This document shows, in pieces, positions 37,356-50,848 of a stretch of 64,000 bases of DNA (its first letter is position 1; the number at the start of each line of letters is the position of its first letter). The stretch lies in contig JAUJYN010000080.1 in assembly GCA_030737835.1 (NCBI GenBank), forward strand, positions 1 through 64,000. Reading direction: 5' to 3'. The notes beneath the pieces are model-generated. The model saw nothing but the letters and a program-made list of their open reading frames with translations. It was not told where the DNA came from and did not search any database. This stretch comes from Acorus gramineus (Eukaryota > Streptophyta > Magnoliopsida > Acorales > Acoraceae). The translations under genes were made by a program, and so were the position numbers.

Positions 37356-37555
37356 AGGTGTGGGCCACAAAGCCCAGCCCGAACCTTAAGCCCGGCCCGA
37401 CCCGGACTTGGCCAGTTCGTGGCCGGGCCTGTGGGCTGGCTCGGGCCTGATTTTGGACTTTAGGCCAGGCCCGGGCCCGGGCCCAAAGCCCCTCAGGCCC
37501 GGTCAAGGCCTGCCCAAAAAAAGCCCGGCTTGAGCCCGGCCCATGGCCACCCCTA
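37356..37555. mobile_element. GGGCC-rich right end of the hAT element
   Basis: A dense run of GGCCC/GGGCC motifs ends in ATGGCCACCCCTA at 37555. Its inverse, TAGGGGTGGCCATGGGCC, is a typical plant hAT terminus with subterminal repeats. No matching left end or eight-base duplication was found, so the full element limits stay open. Confidence 0.6.
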
Positions 37556-37559
37556 TCTG

Positions 37560-37733
37560 CCACTTTCCCCAATCATGGTTTGCTTCAAAGTTCCTGTGTT
37601 GTTTGTTCTTTTGGTATTCAATGTTAGTTCCACTATATATCTATTCCCACTTTCCCCAATCATGGTTTGCTTCAAAGTTCCTGTGTTGTTTGTTCTTTTG
37701 GTATTCAATGTTAGTTCCACTATATATCTATTC
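37560..37733 (+). repeat. Exact tandem duplication, 2 x 87 bases
   Basis: CCACTTTCCCCAATCATGG opens each copy (37560 and 37647). The copies appear identical through CTATATATCTATTC. It begins five bases after the hAT terminus. Identity implies recent origin or collapse-type assembly ambiguity. Confidence 0.85.
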
Positions 37734-38903
37734 AATGCATTGGTTCTAGTAGCCCAGTCAATTTTCATCCCTCCGCTTATTTAATTAATGTTTGCGGCAT
37801 CTCTCCTCTGTTTTTATGAATGCAAAGTAATGAAACAAAGATTTGTGTTGGGTTTTTGTACAATCCGGATCCAACCAGAATCAAACCGAGTTCAACTCTG
37901 GTCCGAGTCTAACCTGAACCTGTCCACGGATTCGTATTGAATCCCTCGGATTAAGGTCATGTTTGACTTGAGTAGTCGAAACAAATGTCTAGTCCGACCC
38001 CGATTTACGTAAACATCACGACTACGCAAAATCCACGTGAATCCACGCAACTATTCCACGTATCACAATAATACAGCTGTGATTTTTCAACTGTTTCCTT
38101 GTCCCATCCCGGTTCGTCTCACCTGGACGCTTTTTATGAACGCCCCCAAATTGTAAACAATACGTTAGGGTGATATAAACAAAACAAACACCAAACACTG
38201 TTCTCTCTCCCCTCTCTCTCTCTACACACCCACAAGCGAAAAAGAAACAGAAAAGGTCATTTCAGGCTCTCTTATGGTTCCCACTTCATAGTTTACATTG
38301 AATTATACTTGGTGAAAAGGAGAGTATTTCTTTTTACCCATGTTCATTTCTTCAATGAAAAATTAGCATGTCATAGAGGTTGGCTCATCACTTTTTTTTT
38401 TTTCTGTTTCATGTCTCATCAAAACTTACCTTTCCACTGTTCAGAAGATTTCCTAAAGATGGGTGGTGAAGAAAATGATTTCTTTATGGGATTTATCAAT
38501 TTGATTTTTCATTGTCCAAAAAAATTATTTAATTAAGGGTGTGAATCATATGGGTGCAAAAAAATGACTTCTTTATGGGATTTTTTATTGATCAGTGTGG
38601 AATTCTAACAGTTACTATATCTTTCCATGTTGAGCTTTATTGTGATTCCCCTTCTATGGATCCCAAAGTGAATTGTCTATGTCAGAAGATTCTCCAACAT
38701 GGGTGTGAATAAAATATGATTTTCTTATGAACACTCATTGTTGAAATCTAACAATATTTTATATAGTGATCTGAGATAGATTATTTAAATTATATGCAAT
38801 TAAACTGCTTAACTACGTTGTTGAATAGGTTCAGACGCTTTTCAGGTTTTCTTCTTAATTGGTTTTTTTTTTTGGTGTTGTAGACTTGTGAGGTTGTTTC
38901 AAA
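37734..38903 (+). other. SBP1 upstream region and likely 5' UTR intron
   Basis: A CT-rich stretch at about 38200-38225 fits a plant core promoter or leader. A T-rich tract ending GTTGTAG at 38882, 21 bases before the SBP1 ATG, looks like a splice acceptor. A 5' UTR intron of several hundred bases is therefore likely (inference). Confidence 0.4.
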
Positions 38904-41900
38904 ATGGCCACCGCTGCTGTAGAATCTGGGCTGTTGAGCGATAAGAGCCGATCAGTCGGTGGGAATGGATGCTGTGCGCATAAGAATGGTCCAGGGTATG
39001 CGACTCCCATTGAGGCGATGTCGGGGCCAAAGGAGTCTCTGATCTATGTCACTTGTGTTTACAATGGTAACAGAACATCATTTTGATTTGTTTGCTTTTA
39101 CAGTTCAGTTTGCGATCTTTAGCAGTTGATGTTGTTGGTTGGTTTGTGGGATCTTGGGAATGGTTTGTGGGTTTGTTTTTGCTGAGTAAATGTGGCGATC
39201 ACATTTGTGCTGATAGAGACTTAAAACTGAAGTATTCTTTCTTTATGACTAAAAAAAATAACATTGTTATGTTATAATAGATATATGCAATATGCATTCT
39301 TTTACAATGTTTCATCCTTTTTTCTAACGTTTGAGCAGTCACTTCAATAGTAAAAAAATTTCTATGGCACTGGTATGGTGAGTGGTATAATTATTGTATA
39401 TAGTTGAAATTTCATTAGAATACTGTTTGTTTATCTTAGTCCACCTAAGAGATGAAATTATGATTTATACCATTTTTGTCTACTGGTATAAATAATGTAA
39501 ATATGCTTGCATAAAGTTCTGGTAAAAAAAATAAGTGCATCAATCATCCATTTGTCTTTTATATTACCACACATTTCACTTAGGGATAAAACTGGTATTT
39601 AAAAAAGATGTACCGATAATACACGAGAAAACCAACCGAAATCAGTAAACGACAATGTAATTTAGTGTTATCGACGCAGCGTTGAAATTGGTGTTTGTTT
39701 GCGCGTTTGCGTCCGTGGTGGTTTGCCGACTCCACCACTCCTCTAACGCAGAGGCAAACAGAGCCTAGCTTAATTAAACTTTTAGAGAGAAAAGTGGGTA
39801 AAAAATGGGTATTACGATCCTTGACATTGTGGTATTCTTAGCCAAAAAATCTTTACTCACTGCCAAAGGGGGGCCTTAGTTATTGTCACTTTGTTATCAC
39901 TGATATTATAATAGAAGACTTCAGATGAAGCTGTACATTAAAGATTTTAGATTAACATGTTTCCTGCTCATCTTTTTCAGTATTGCCCATCAATGTAGTA
40001 GGACTAAACATGGCTCTGTAGTCACCTTGAAAAACATATTTTGTTGTTGTTGTTATTATTATGGAAAAGTAAAAAATGACATGGCTCCATGTCAATAAAA
40101 TAGAGTAGCCATTCCTTTTTATATCATATGAATTGCAGTCCGTATTATAATTCTGTTGTGAAATGGCTTCCTGTAAGTTTTGTCTAAAATCCAATACACA
40201 AGTTGTTATAGGTCATATATCTCGCAAGATGGATTGAAATATATTTGAATGTTAATGAAGTGCTTACACTTCTATTTTGTTAGAAAAAGTTATGATCATG
40301 TTCTTCTCACTTCTCAGGAACCGGTAAACAGAAGCCTGATTATTTGGCGACAATTGATCTGGACCCAAACTCTCCTACTTATTCAAAAGTCATTCACAGG
40401 CTACCTATGCCATATGTGAGTGACGAGTTACATCATTCCGGATGGAACTCCTGCAGCTCCTGCCATGGGGATCCATCTGCAGTTAGGCGCTTCCTAGTTC
40501 TTCCGTCTTTGTTGTAAGTATTTGTATCATTCTTCATGTATATTATATTCAAATGGGTGTGCTATATTATACCATATATCCATCCCTACATGATAAGTTG
40601 AAATTCAGAATTATTGACCATCTTTGTTAAAGTTCTTGAAATTTGGGACGTGATTATTATGCAATAATATACAAGATTATCAAAGAGATATGGATTGAAA
40701 TGGTCATATTAATCTAATGGGATGGACCAAATAGTTTATCCATAGATAGAATCGTGTTATTGCATGAAACTATTTGCATGTAGTATATGATATCTATAGT
40801 TACAAAATCCTTAACACTGACTCTCATTTATAGTTGTTGCTGGTCCACTAGTTATCCAAAAACTATGAATTCCTCCTTTCGTGCCTCTAAAGTGTATTAT
40901 GAATATGAAACACTTATTGAAGTTAACCAATAAGGTTATTGTTGGTGGCTTTGATTGTCGTTAAAATCTTGTCTTTGCCAACAAAAATATAAAACCCTTA
41001 CCTAGGTAGAAAGTGGTAGCAAGGGGTCGAATCCACATGGAGGCTATTGAAGCAAACAAATAAAAGTAAAAGATTATCAATATTTGGCAAAAAGGTTTCA
41101 AAACAAATTATCAATGATTGATTTAAGAAAACTATTTTGAAAGCTTAAGTTGAAATCAATGTATAAAAAAAGACCACCAAGGATTGGAAATCCACCCCAC
41201 AAGTATCGTGATAATTCTTTCTTTTGCATTTAATGAAAACAGAATATTTAAAAAACAATTCACTTCTACTCGATTTAAAAATAGGGTTTATAAAGCATCA
41301 ACCGTATCTCATCTAAGTAGAATGACGGAAGATCTAGAAATACCCATAATCAAAAGAAATCTGAGTTGAAGAAACTATATATACATGAAGAACAAATCAG
41401 AAAACATCAATGCACAAAGAAATAAATTAATCGCTCAAACTCATGGGGTGGAATCCTCTCCTTGATGGGAGGATTTTCTAGCTTACCATGGTTGATGAAA
41501 TTCTAGAATAAAAATAAAAATATTCCATGAAAGTAAAATAACAATGTACTTTTATTGAAAACACAAGAGAATCTGTCTCTAATACCAAAGAAATAAAAAC
41601 AAAAACTAAAAACAAAAACTCAAAACAGAAAAGAAAGAACAAAAATTGAAAATAAATTCCTTCTTGGTTAAATGCAGAGATTCCTTCCTCTCTCTCTACA
41701 GTGCTCTTTTTATAGGGGTTTTGAGGGTTGAATTAGTTGTAAATGCTGATTTGCTTGATTTGTTAATGCTGATTTGCAAAATATGTTGGAGATATAATTG
41801 CAAAATCTGTTAGAGATCTTGTTGATTTGTTGGAGATGTCAAAGCTGATTTGATTGAAGATTTTATTGATTTGGTGGATCAATTTTAGAAGTTTTGATGA

Positions 41901-44900
41901 AGCTTTGAATGCTAATTCCTTCTCTAATTTATAACCTGCCAAATTTAGATCCTGCCAAATTTAAATACTGCCAAAATTAGATTTCTGAATTTTAAAATAT
42001 GGCTCCACATGAAAAATATGATATTGCACATTAATTGTATAAATATTGTCAATTTGTGCAAAATATGCTTTGAATATAAAGAATTAGAAACTTCCCTAAT
42101 ATGCATGTATAAATGAATAATTACATAGGGAAATGTTCCAAAACAACTCTTAAAAGCATATGAATTCTTTTGAATATCTAACAGTTATGTGCCCATGAAG
42201 TAAATGTTGTGCTTCAATATAGTGCATTCAGTGCTGACATTATGAGAAAAATCTGATTTTTCTAATTTTTGGATTGTAGAAATGTATATTGTTGATATTT
42301 TTCTGGATGTGTTTTTCCTGTATGTCGTGTATTTATTTTCAAGTCTCTTGGCTACTGTTAGCTCAATTTTAAGTTGGTAGAGTTTCTTTACTAAGAACAA
42401 GGCAATGAGGACACATCTGATATCCATATGCTGTGCATGTGACCTCAAGCATCTACTCACTAACAGCTTATCTCTATTTAGTTGATGTTTATTTTTTATT
42501 AGATTGTAATAAATCCTGTTGTTCCCAGGTCAAGCCGGATCTATGTGATCGACACTGAAAAGAATCCAAGGGCTCCTCAATTGCATAAAGTTGTCAAGCC
42601 TGCAGATATTGAGCAAAAGACTGGATTGGCATTTCCACATACTTCGCACTGTCTTGCATCTGGTGAGATTATGGTGTCTTGCCTGGGAGACAAGGATGGT
42701 AATGCTGCAGGGAATGGTTTTCTCCTCCTCGATTCAGAGTTCAATGTTAAAGGGAGGTATTAATCTCTGCTATCAGTTGCTTGTAAGTTGCAAATCAAAG
42801 ATGCTTTAGTGTCTTCTTTTCTCACTATCTGCATGTAATAAAAATATATGTGGAGCTAATACTTAGTGAGGAAATAATCATGAGTTGTAAAAAACCTTTA
42901 GTTCTCACCAATTAGTTACATTACCTATTGACGTGAATATTAATTGCTTACTAATAATTCTAGCAGTTTTGATCATTAAACAATGTCATCATGATACAAC
43001 CGCACATTCTGTAGTCATTCAATTGCTTGATGGAACAATTACCCCACATTTGTGTGGCGCAGGTGTATTGTCTAGGCAACCTATCAGTGGTGGCTCTTGA
43101 CTCTGTAATTCTGAAGTTTATACTTTCCTGCAAAACCTGCATGATTAATATGGCTTACTTTCTATGATCCGTGGATTTATATTTACTTGGGCCCAAAAGA
43201 TGTAAAAGGAATTCTAAAATACATCAAGTGAGGACTAGTTAACTTGTTAAAGGACTAGAAATATAGGATTGCCAGAGGAGTTTTTTCAAGAAGGATTGGA
43301 CTCTGAGGAATTAGGAGGTGGAGTGTTTTTTATTTATTTATTTCCTTTGGTGATATCCCTTGAGGTTTTACTGGATGATCCGAGGGAAATTATAGGTTTT
43401 TTTTTTTTTCAGAATTCTTCTGTACTTGTATCACATATTACCTTTTTTCAATATGATAGTGCTGGATGTAATCCACATATTCCTTATCCCTTAAAGAAAG
43501 GGTTAATAGCTTAGCTATTGGAATTCCTATTTTTCCTTCTTAGAACTTATACTTTTTTTTTGGGTAAGTCACTGTTTTTTCTTGTCTCCATTTGTGGACC
43601 AATCCTGTATCTTAAACATAAGTGATACTGATAGTGTGAGGCATTGTCATTATATTTGTTTGAGCCTATGGAATTCTGGGATAGTCAAAATGATTCTCAA
43701 ATCTATCCATGCTACTCAACCTTGCAGCCGAATTAATGATATGGTAGTTTGTATGAGGCCTTGGGAATTCTTAATGCGATAGCACTGGTTTTTAATAAAT
43801 GCTTAAATAGACATGTCACCTTGTCTACTAGAATGATTACAAGTTGCAGTGTGGTGTATCATTTTGAAGGAAACAAGTAAAGGATAACTACATGCAGATG
43901 TTGCAATTTTATTTTGTGAAAGAAGCAGGTGACAGGGTTTGTGGCACGAGTAGTGTTTATAACGTATTAGGTGCTAGAAATGGTAAATTAATCAAGCATG
44001 AGATGTGTCTTTGACAATCTCTAGTATGGACAATTTATGATCAACCTGGAAGTTCAAATCGTATTCTCCTATTAGCATTGGAGAATCTTTTATCTCATGA
44101 TGCACTTGAGAAATAGCATTTTTATGTTCTCTGTATATTTAAAACATGCTACTGATGAGCACAGACTACCAGTTTTGATATATGTAACGGATGATTAGTG
44201 CATTTCCATGTTTATATATGTTTTGGTGTTTCCGATATATGTATATGGACATATGCTCTTTCCTTGTATTTTGCTAGGAATGTGTTGACACCAGGTCAAT
44301 TTGATTATTTTGCAAAATCCATTGATTGTTTTCTTCTAATGGCATCTTCTTCAGGTGGGAAAAACCTGGTCACAGTCCCGCATTTGGCTATGACTTCTGG
44401 TATCAACCCCGACACAAGACCATGATTAGTTCATCATGGGGGGCTCCCTGTGCTTTCAGGGGAGGATTTAACCTACAACATGTTTCTGATGGTCTATATG
44501 GAAGACACTTAAATGTGTACAGCTGGCCAGACGGTGAACTAAAGCAAATATTGGATCTTGGAGATACAGGGCTGCTACCTTTAGAAGTCAGTATTTGCGT
44601 CACAATATTCAGATTTATAAAGATTTCTAATTGATTTCATTTTTTTTACCACATTTAGTTTTGTATATTTTGCAGACCAGGTTCCTCCATGACCCTTCTA
44701 AGGATACTGGATTTGTTGGGTCTGCTTTGTCGAGCAATATGGTTAGATTTTTCAAGACCTCAGAGGGATCATGGGACCATGAGGTGTGTGTATATTTTAA
44801 ATAGCTTCTAATATTACTCCAGTGCACAGACAATTTAAATGGTCATCATATCTATGCCTGACTTTTGACGCATTGAATCTGTCACCATATGCTTATTAGG

Positions 44901-46327
44901 CATTTCTTGAAAGTGATAAATTAATGTCTCACATTTGATGTTATACCAATATGCTTCATGCTCAATAGTATAATTATTTATGTGTACCATACAATGTCAT
45001 ATATCTATACGCCCAGAAGTGATTCAATATGGGCCCATATGCTCGATGTACAAACATTTTTGCTTGGCATGCTTTCGATTCATTTTTCTGAGACACATGG
45101 TTCCTCTGGCTTTTCTTTTGTAGGTTGTGATATCAGTACAGCCTTTGAAGGTGAAGAACTGGATTCTCCCTGAAATGCCTGGGCTAATAACTGACTTCCT
45201 AATCTCTCTCGATGACCGATATCTTTACTTCGTCAACTGGCTGCACGGTGATGTCAGACAATACAACATTGAAGATCCGAAGAAGCCTGTCCTGAGCGGC
45301 CAAGTTTGGGTGGGTGGACTCATACAGAAGGGAAGTGCTGTCAATGCTGAGGCAGAAGATGGGACAGAGCTGCAGTTTGAAGTGCCTGCAATTCAGGTTT
45401 ATATCATCCAATCATCCATGCATTGTTTAATACTTCTGCTGTTTTTCCTTACTACTCTCACAGACTTGCATGATTAAGGTTCATATAGTTCTAAATGATA
45501 CCATTGATTCACATTCTCATTTTTAAACTACATTTTAAAAATTCATTTTTCTCATTATTGTTTGAACTATAACTGATTTATTAAATAGTATTGTAATTAG
45601 CATAATTTAAAGGGTATAATGTTATATAGATTTTAAATACTAAAACCGATGGATAATTGTAGTAACTAAAGCAGAACATGTAGAACATCTTTCTTAAAAT
45701 TTACAAGATAAGACAAGAAATAAAATAATATAATTTTGAGAGTTATGTTTATTATATGAGGAATATAATGGTCCAACAGGATTCTCAAAATCTCACCTTA
45801 TTCTTTCCAGCCTTAAGTTTGAATCCGGTGACACCCACATGTACTTCCAACAATACCGCCATCCAAACGGGTGGATTTTCAAACTTTCCTGGCAATTATC
45901 CCCTCCAAATTTACATTGACAAAACAGTGCCTTAGTTTCCGTATTCTCAAGAATCAATACCAAAGTTTTCAACAATGACATTCATGTCTAATTTAGTTGT
46001 TCTCTTGTTAGAAAAGCTTATAAGTCCATCCATATGTTTATCCAGGGAAAGCAGTTGAGAGGGGGCCCACAGATGATCCAGTTGAGCTTAGATGGGAAGA
46101 GGCTCTATGTGACCAACTCGCTGTTCAGTGCATGGGACCAACAGTTCTATCCAGAGATCGTCGAGAAGGGCTCACATATGTTACAGATCAATGTGGACAC
46201 TGAGAAGGGAGGACTCACTGTTAACCCAAACTTTTTTGTGGATTTCGGCAATGAACCAGATGGTCCTTCTCTGGCTCATGAAATGAGGTATCCAGGTGGA
46301 GACTGCACTTCGGATATATGGATATAA
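38904..46327 (+). CDS. SBP1: Selenium-binding protein / methanethiol oxidase (7 coding exons)
   Basis: Homologue of plant SBP1, a cytosolic protein that binds selenite and, like human SELENBP1, belongs to the methanethiol oxidase family. It is tied to selenium and cadmium tolerance. Coding exons are 38904-39066, 40318-40513, 42529-42756, 44355-44586, 44676-44783, 45124-45396 and 46046-46327. All have GT/AG borders and matching phases, giving 493 aa (Arabidopsis 490). Conserved features: Cys-Cys at residues 23-24, where the Arabidopsis Cys21-Cys22 pair lies; [17 protein letters not shown] with CSSC at 100-103; [80 protein letters not shown]; and the family C-terminus [10 protein letters not shown]. 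The frame is intact, with no missing key residue. Introns 2 and 3 are large (about 2.0 and 1.6 kb), and the 2.0 kb one probably contains a repeat. Confidence 0.95.
40925..42190. repeat. Probable dispersed repeat in SBP1 intron
   Basis: The block starting near 40975 (ACCCTTACCTAGGTAGAAAG, AGGGGTCGAATCCACATGG) resembles the start of a repeat I recall as common in plant introns. A-rich sequence and a GGTGGAATCC block follow. No terminal repeats or target duplication were found, and family and limits are guesses. Confidence 0.3.
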
Positions 46328-48127
46328 GGGGTTTTTTTATTTTGCATGTCAGATCTGAAGGAACTTTGAATTTCCATCATTTTAGATTTATGTGAAATTT
46401 AAGAATAATGTAGGAATGTTGCTTTCAGCATATTAAAGCAGGTGAAATGGTTTGTATAGATTGACTGTTTTAAATTATTGTGATACGTGGACCTCTTAGT
46501 GAATCATTTAACTTTTGATGAGGCAATTGATTTGGAAATTATAGTGTGTTGGTAGAGATGAGTTACTTGTGAGAGGGAAGACCTCAACATGGTATGCTTG
46601 AGGTCATCTTCATTTGGATACAAGGCAACCTTTTTAAGAAAGACTTACTCTACTGATCAGGTTAATACAACTATGACTTAATCTAGATCCAGTGATATAT
46701 AGTTATATTCCATGAGATTAATTGCATACCCCAACAGAAAAAAATGAGTCATACAAGCCTCAAAAATATGGAAAATTTTCTTGCACTGGATCATAAATCA
46801 ATCTCTCATAAATTAATCTCTCATTCCGGCGGACAATATGACCATATGGATCATAAACACATACAAGATGTTAATTAGGTATCCTTTATGAAGGATTAGA
46901 GTGTGCATATTATGAAGGATTAGAGTGTGCATATTGCAGGGCGAATAGCATATTAGCCTATTAGGGATCAATCACTTATCCATCGAGAGTAGGGGAAAGT
47001 CATACCGTGGATCCGTGTTTCGGAATTTTCACTTTTCAAATGTGGAAGAATTCAAACAATATCTAAGTGAATTTATGTGTATTTCTCTTTTATAGGAAGG
47101 ATCTTGGTCTGGCTGTTTGTGCAGTGGGCTACTGACTCCTTGTGTTTATTTTGTTGCTTTCTTGTCTCTTGTTCTTCTCACCCCCAATTCAAAGTTGAAT
47201 TTTGATTTCATAAAATTGAAATCATGATAGCAATAACTAGCTTTCCTCAAAAGAAAAAAAAAAGGATGACAACAAAACTCAAGTAACAATGATCAACCTA
47301 TTTATCACTAACTTTAGATGACAATAAGATGGGTTATATGAATAACCTGTCCCATCCTACCTATGTTAGGATGGGGTTAATTTCTTTGAATTTTGAACTC
47401 AAACCTATCCTGCATCATGTTTATGGAGAAATATATCTCGTATATTATTTAAATTAAAAATTAAGATATGTACAAACAACTACATTTTAAATAAATCTGT
47501 CTCCATTATGTTAATTTAATGATTAAATGTAATTATTTAGTTTTTTAAATTAAGAAAAAAGTAAAATAATATTAAAAAGTACTAAAAAAAGGAAGCTTAA
47601 CCCAACCTCATCTAAATGGGATGAGACTGAACAAGTTTGGGTGTTCTAACTAGCCATAGGACGGGTTTAAGACAACTATCAAATTCCTCACAAATTGAGA
47701 TGAGTTTGTTACCGAATGTTGGTTTGGGATTGAATAAACCTGCCCAATTGCGATCCCTATTACTGACTTTCTCTGCTCTTTTTTTTTGTGCTTTGATAAA
47801 TTAGACAGCTTTAAATTTATTGATCCATTCATCACGTACGGACCCATTCATAATTTGATGTATTTATAACTGTTTAATTTTAATTATGATATTGTGATTT
47901 AAAAGTCAAATCAGATATAAGCATGAAAAAACAAGCCGAGATAACTTTGATTTCATGCTTTTCATTAAAAAAATGACTCATCGGGTCGACTCGTCCGAGT
48001 CCACCTTGAGCACACGCCGGATGGAGTCAAAAGGACATCCTGCACAAGAGCGTCTTAACCTTTACGCGAGCGAGCAAGCGAGCACAGTGAAAGGGAGAGA
48101 AAACAAAGCAGAGAGAGAGAGAGAGAG
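46328..48127. other. SBP1 3' region and spacer; leader of complex I gene
   Basis: The SBP1 3' UTR is followed by AT-rich spacer. A perfect 2 x 24 base tandem lies at 46887-46934. The last part (about 48085-48127) is a GA repeat running to the next start codon, a common plant 5' UTR feature. Confidence 0.4.
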
Positions 48128-48533
48128 ATGAATACGGACATAACGGCGGCGGTGAAGCCGGAGTACCCGGTAGTGGACCGAAACCCTCCCTTCACCAAGG
48201 CCGTCGCCAACTTCAACACCCTCGACTACCTCCGCCTCTCAACCATCACCGCCGTTTCCATCACCGTCGGCTACCTCTCCGGTCCGTTCTCTCTCTCTCT
48301 CTCTCTCTGTGTGTCAATCCCTTCGATCATAGATCCACGGATCTGATCCAATCCCTCTTTTTGTGTTTTTGATGGCTTTCGCAGGTGGAAAGGCGAACTT
48401 GAGGGGGCCTTCGATGGTGACGGGGGGACTGATAGGGCTCATGGGGGGTTTCATGTACGCCTACCAGAACTCCGCGGGGAGGCTCATGGGGTTCTTCCCC
48501 AACGACGGCGAGGTCGCCCGTTACAAGAAGTGA
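48128..48533 (+). CDS. Plant mitochondrial complex I small subunit (At1g67350-like), 2 exons
   Basis: Exons 48128-48281 and 48385-48533 join in phase (GT/AG) to 100 aa. The sequence opens MNTDITAAVKPEYPVVDRNP and contains NFNTLDYLRLSTITA, GGLIGLMGGFMYAYQNSAGR and the C-terminus FFPNDGEVARYKK. These match a short, highly conserved plant protein reported as a plant-specific subunit of NADH dehydrogenase (Arabidopsis At1g67350, about 98 aa). Two hydrophobic segments, about residues 35-53 and 60-84, fit a membrane-arm position. A GA repeat ends just before the ATG and a CT repeat lies in the 5' part of the intron. Family identity rests on memory and the subunit name is not certain, but the gene looks intact. 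Confidence 0.85.
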
Positions 48534-50002
48534 GAGAATGTATGGAATTCTCGATCCATCACAAATGTGTTTTTATTTTCGTGTTTTTTTTTTTAATTGG
48601 ATTTCGTTGTTTCTGTGTGAAGAATCGCTCGGAAAAACAATGTCTTCGCCTTGATTTTAAAGAATAATAGCTGGTGAACCGTGTTTCTTCATGGATTGGG
48701 TAGCTGAATTGATGATACTGTTTGAATTGGATGTTTTTTAGATGTTTTTTTTGGGTTATTTTAGCAGTGTAGATGCTTTCATTGTGCAAAATAGTCCTTC
48801 TGATTTGATCTTGAGTAATAATAAAGTGGAAAATTTTGTTTCTTTAGCAATATGGGTAGCTATGGATAGTGTTGCCCATCATGAGTTCTTTGCCCCCCTC
48901 AAAATCAACCTTCTGTGTATGCATTTCTCAGGCACTCTTGTATCTGTAGTCCAGAGTTTTAAGCAAACCTTTCCATTCTACACTTTTTTTGAGAACTGGC
49001 GGAATCCTACCACAAATCTCATTAAGATTTGGGGTGTAATTCCATTAAATAGGTGGGGAAAAAAAAAGGAAAATGAACAAAATACAGTGGATGAGGGATC
49101 TACTGGAAATCGACATGTGCACCCACCAATGATTCTATGTAACTATCACCAATTTTCTCTCTTCAAGACACACCATTTGCCCCCACACAATGAATAGCTC
49201 AGTCAATAAATCTGTTGGTGCCCTCCCAAGTATTTTCGAAATAAGGTGTTGTTCTTGTTAAGGTATATGTCATCCTCATTATTTTATTGATCTTCTGCTT
49301 ATGACTTCCTCATCTTCAGTATATCATCAGAAAAATAAAGTATGTTGAGAGGGCTATCATTTTCCATATTTTTTTTGAGCAATATTTTTCCCCATATTAC
49401 ATGACCCAATAGAATGGTTAAAAATGAACTGAATGATTATGCAATGGCACAATCTATGATTGGTCGTATTTTAATTTTAAACCTATAAATGTACCCGTCC
49501 ATAACTTTATTAATGATTTTTCAATAATATCTTTTAAGCACCTCATTATTCCTTCTACTAAACTAGTGCCTTGCTATTATACTGATCTTATTCATAAGGT
49601 TTGTTTTTTTGGTCATAGAAGAGTTGCTGGCAAGGATATGGTAGACCTGCTCCACTATCTGTTCTTTATCTAGCAAGAATATAATTACTTGGTCAACTAT
49701 GTGCTAAGTACCTAGGTGATACTCATCAAAAATAAAAAAACTAGTCTTGCACCATTTATGATCACCAATTGACCACCTTGCTCGATAATGGTCATTCTCA
49801 TTGGCTTATTCTAGGTGTTTCTCAATCTTTGGTTTCGTATTCAACTCTTGGCAGTCCCCTTTGGTTCCCATCAAGTAACCCCTTAAGATAACCTTTTCTG
49901 GGTTGATTTGTGTTTTTTTCATGAGCATTGCTCGTTAGGGATCTGAATCCAGGACCTGTTTACTCTATAGTTTATACCTACCTAATATTTCCAAAAACCT
50001 TG
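48534..50002. other. Spacer after complex I gene
   Basis: 3' UTR and AT-rich DNA. The frame at 48742-49197 has no recognisable homologue and looks like chance. I see nothing else. Confidence 0.35.
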
Positions 50003-50338
50003 ATCCCCTGTTTGTTTCATGAATAAGCAAGTGGATAAGGGAAAAAAATGCTTAATCCTAAAAAAACATGTTTGCTTGACATGAATAAATTTAAATAGTT
50101 TTGTCTTACTAAGTTAGAATAATCTTGATAACTAAACTGGGAGAGGTAGATATGGTTTGTAGTTTATACTTTATTATTTCCTTTCTATTTGAAACTATAA
50201 TTATATTCTAATAAGACAATAACAAAGGACAAAATGTTATCAAACCTGAGAGAGGAATAGCAACCAAACAAAATATCATCCAATCCGGTATATCTGTTTT
50301 ATACCTGGTTAAAGTATCCAGCGAACCAAACAGGGGAT
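50003..50338. mobile_element. MITE with ATCCCCTGTTTG ends
   Basis: The left end, ATCCCCTGTTTGTTTC, is inverted at the right end as GAACCAAACAGGGGAT. It is 336 bases long, AT-rich and non-coding. The target duplication is unclear. Confidence 0.6.
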
Positions 50339-50848
50339 AAGATGATGAGTAATGGATTACTAGACTTAAGATCATAGAACTATGTTCATATGTGTAACGT
50401 GTGAATGTATATTAGTAAGATTTAAGCAACAAAAAAGAGGTATTGGTTGCCGTCTTTTAGTTGCTTTAAATACTTGTTTTCACAAGTTTATATTTTTCTA
50501 CCAATAATTATCCATTCCTTAGCTTCTATGCCTAGATATGGACTTCTTTGAGATGTTTAGATTATCTTGCAGTATAACCAGCACTGGTCAAACCGTTAGA
50601 GATGCTTGCAATGTTTTATAAAGCTTTAACCAGGTCTGAGGTAGTAAAGGGAGGCCTAGCGCCTAGGCACTAGGCGAAGGCTTAGATGACTCCAAATGGG
50701 AATGGTGTTTAGATTTTGAGAGCTTTTTAATACTAAAAGCTAACTGATGAGTATATGCTTGGGCATGTGCTCGAGATAGAGTGTTAGGTAGAAGTCCAAG
50801 GCTGAGAGTCAGACAAAATGCATAGGCGGGCATCTAGGCAGACTCTTA

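Noticed and set aside
37239-37784. Open frames on both strands
   Set aside because: They arise from GGGCC-rich hAT terminus and an 87-base tandem, and the peptides are repeats of each other.
48742-49197. Possible gene of 151 aa
   Set aside because: It begins in spacer sequence, lacks homology and has no coding-like composition.
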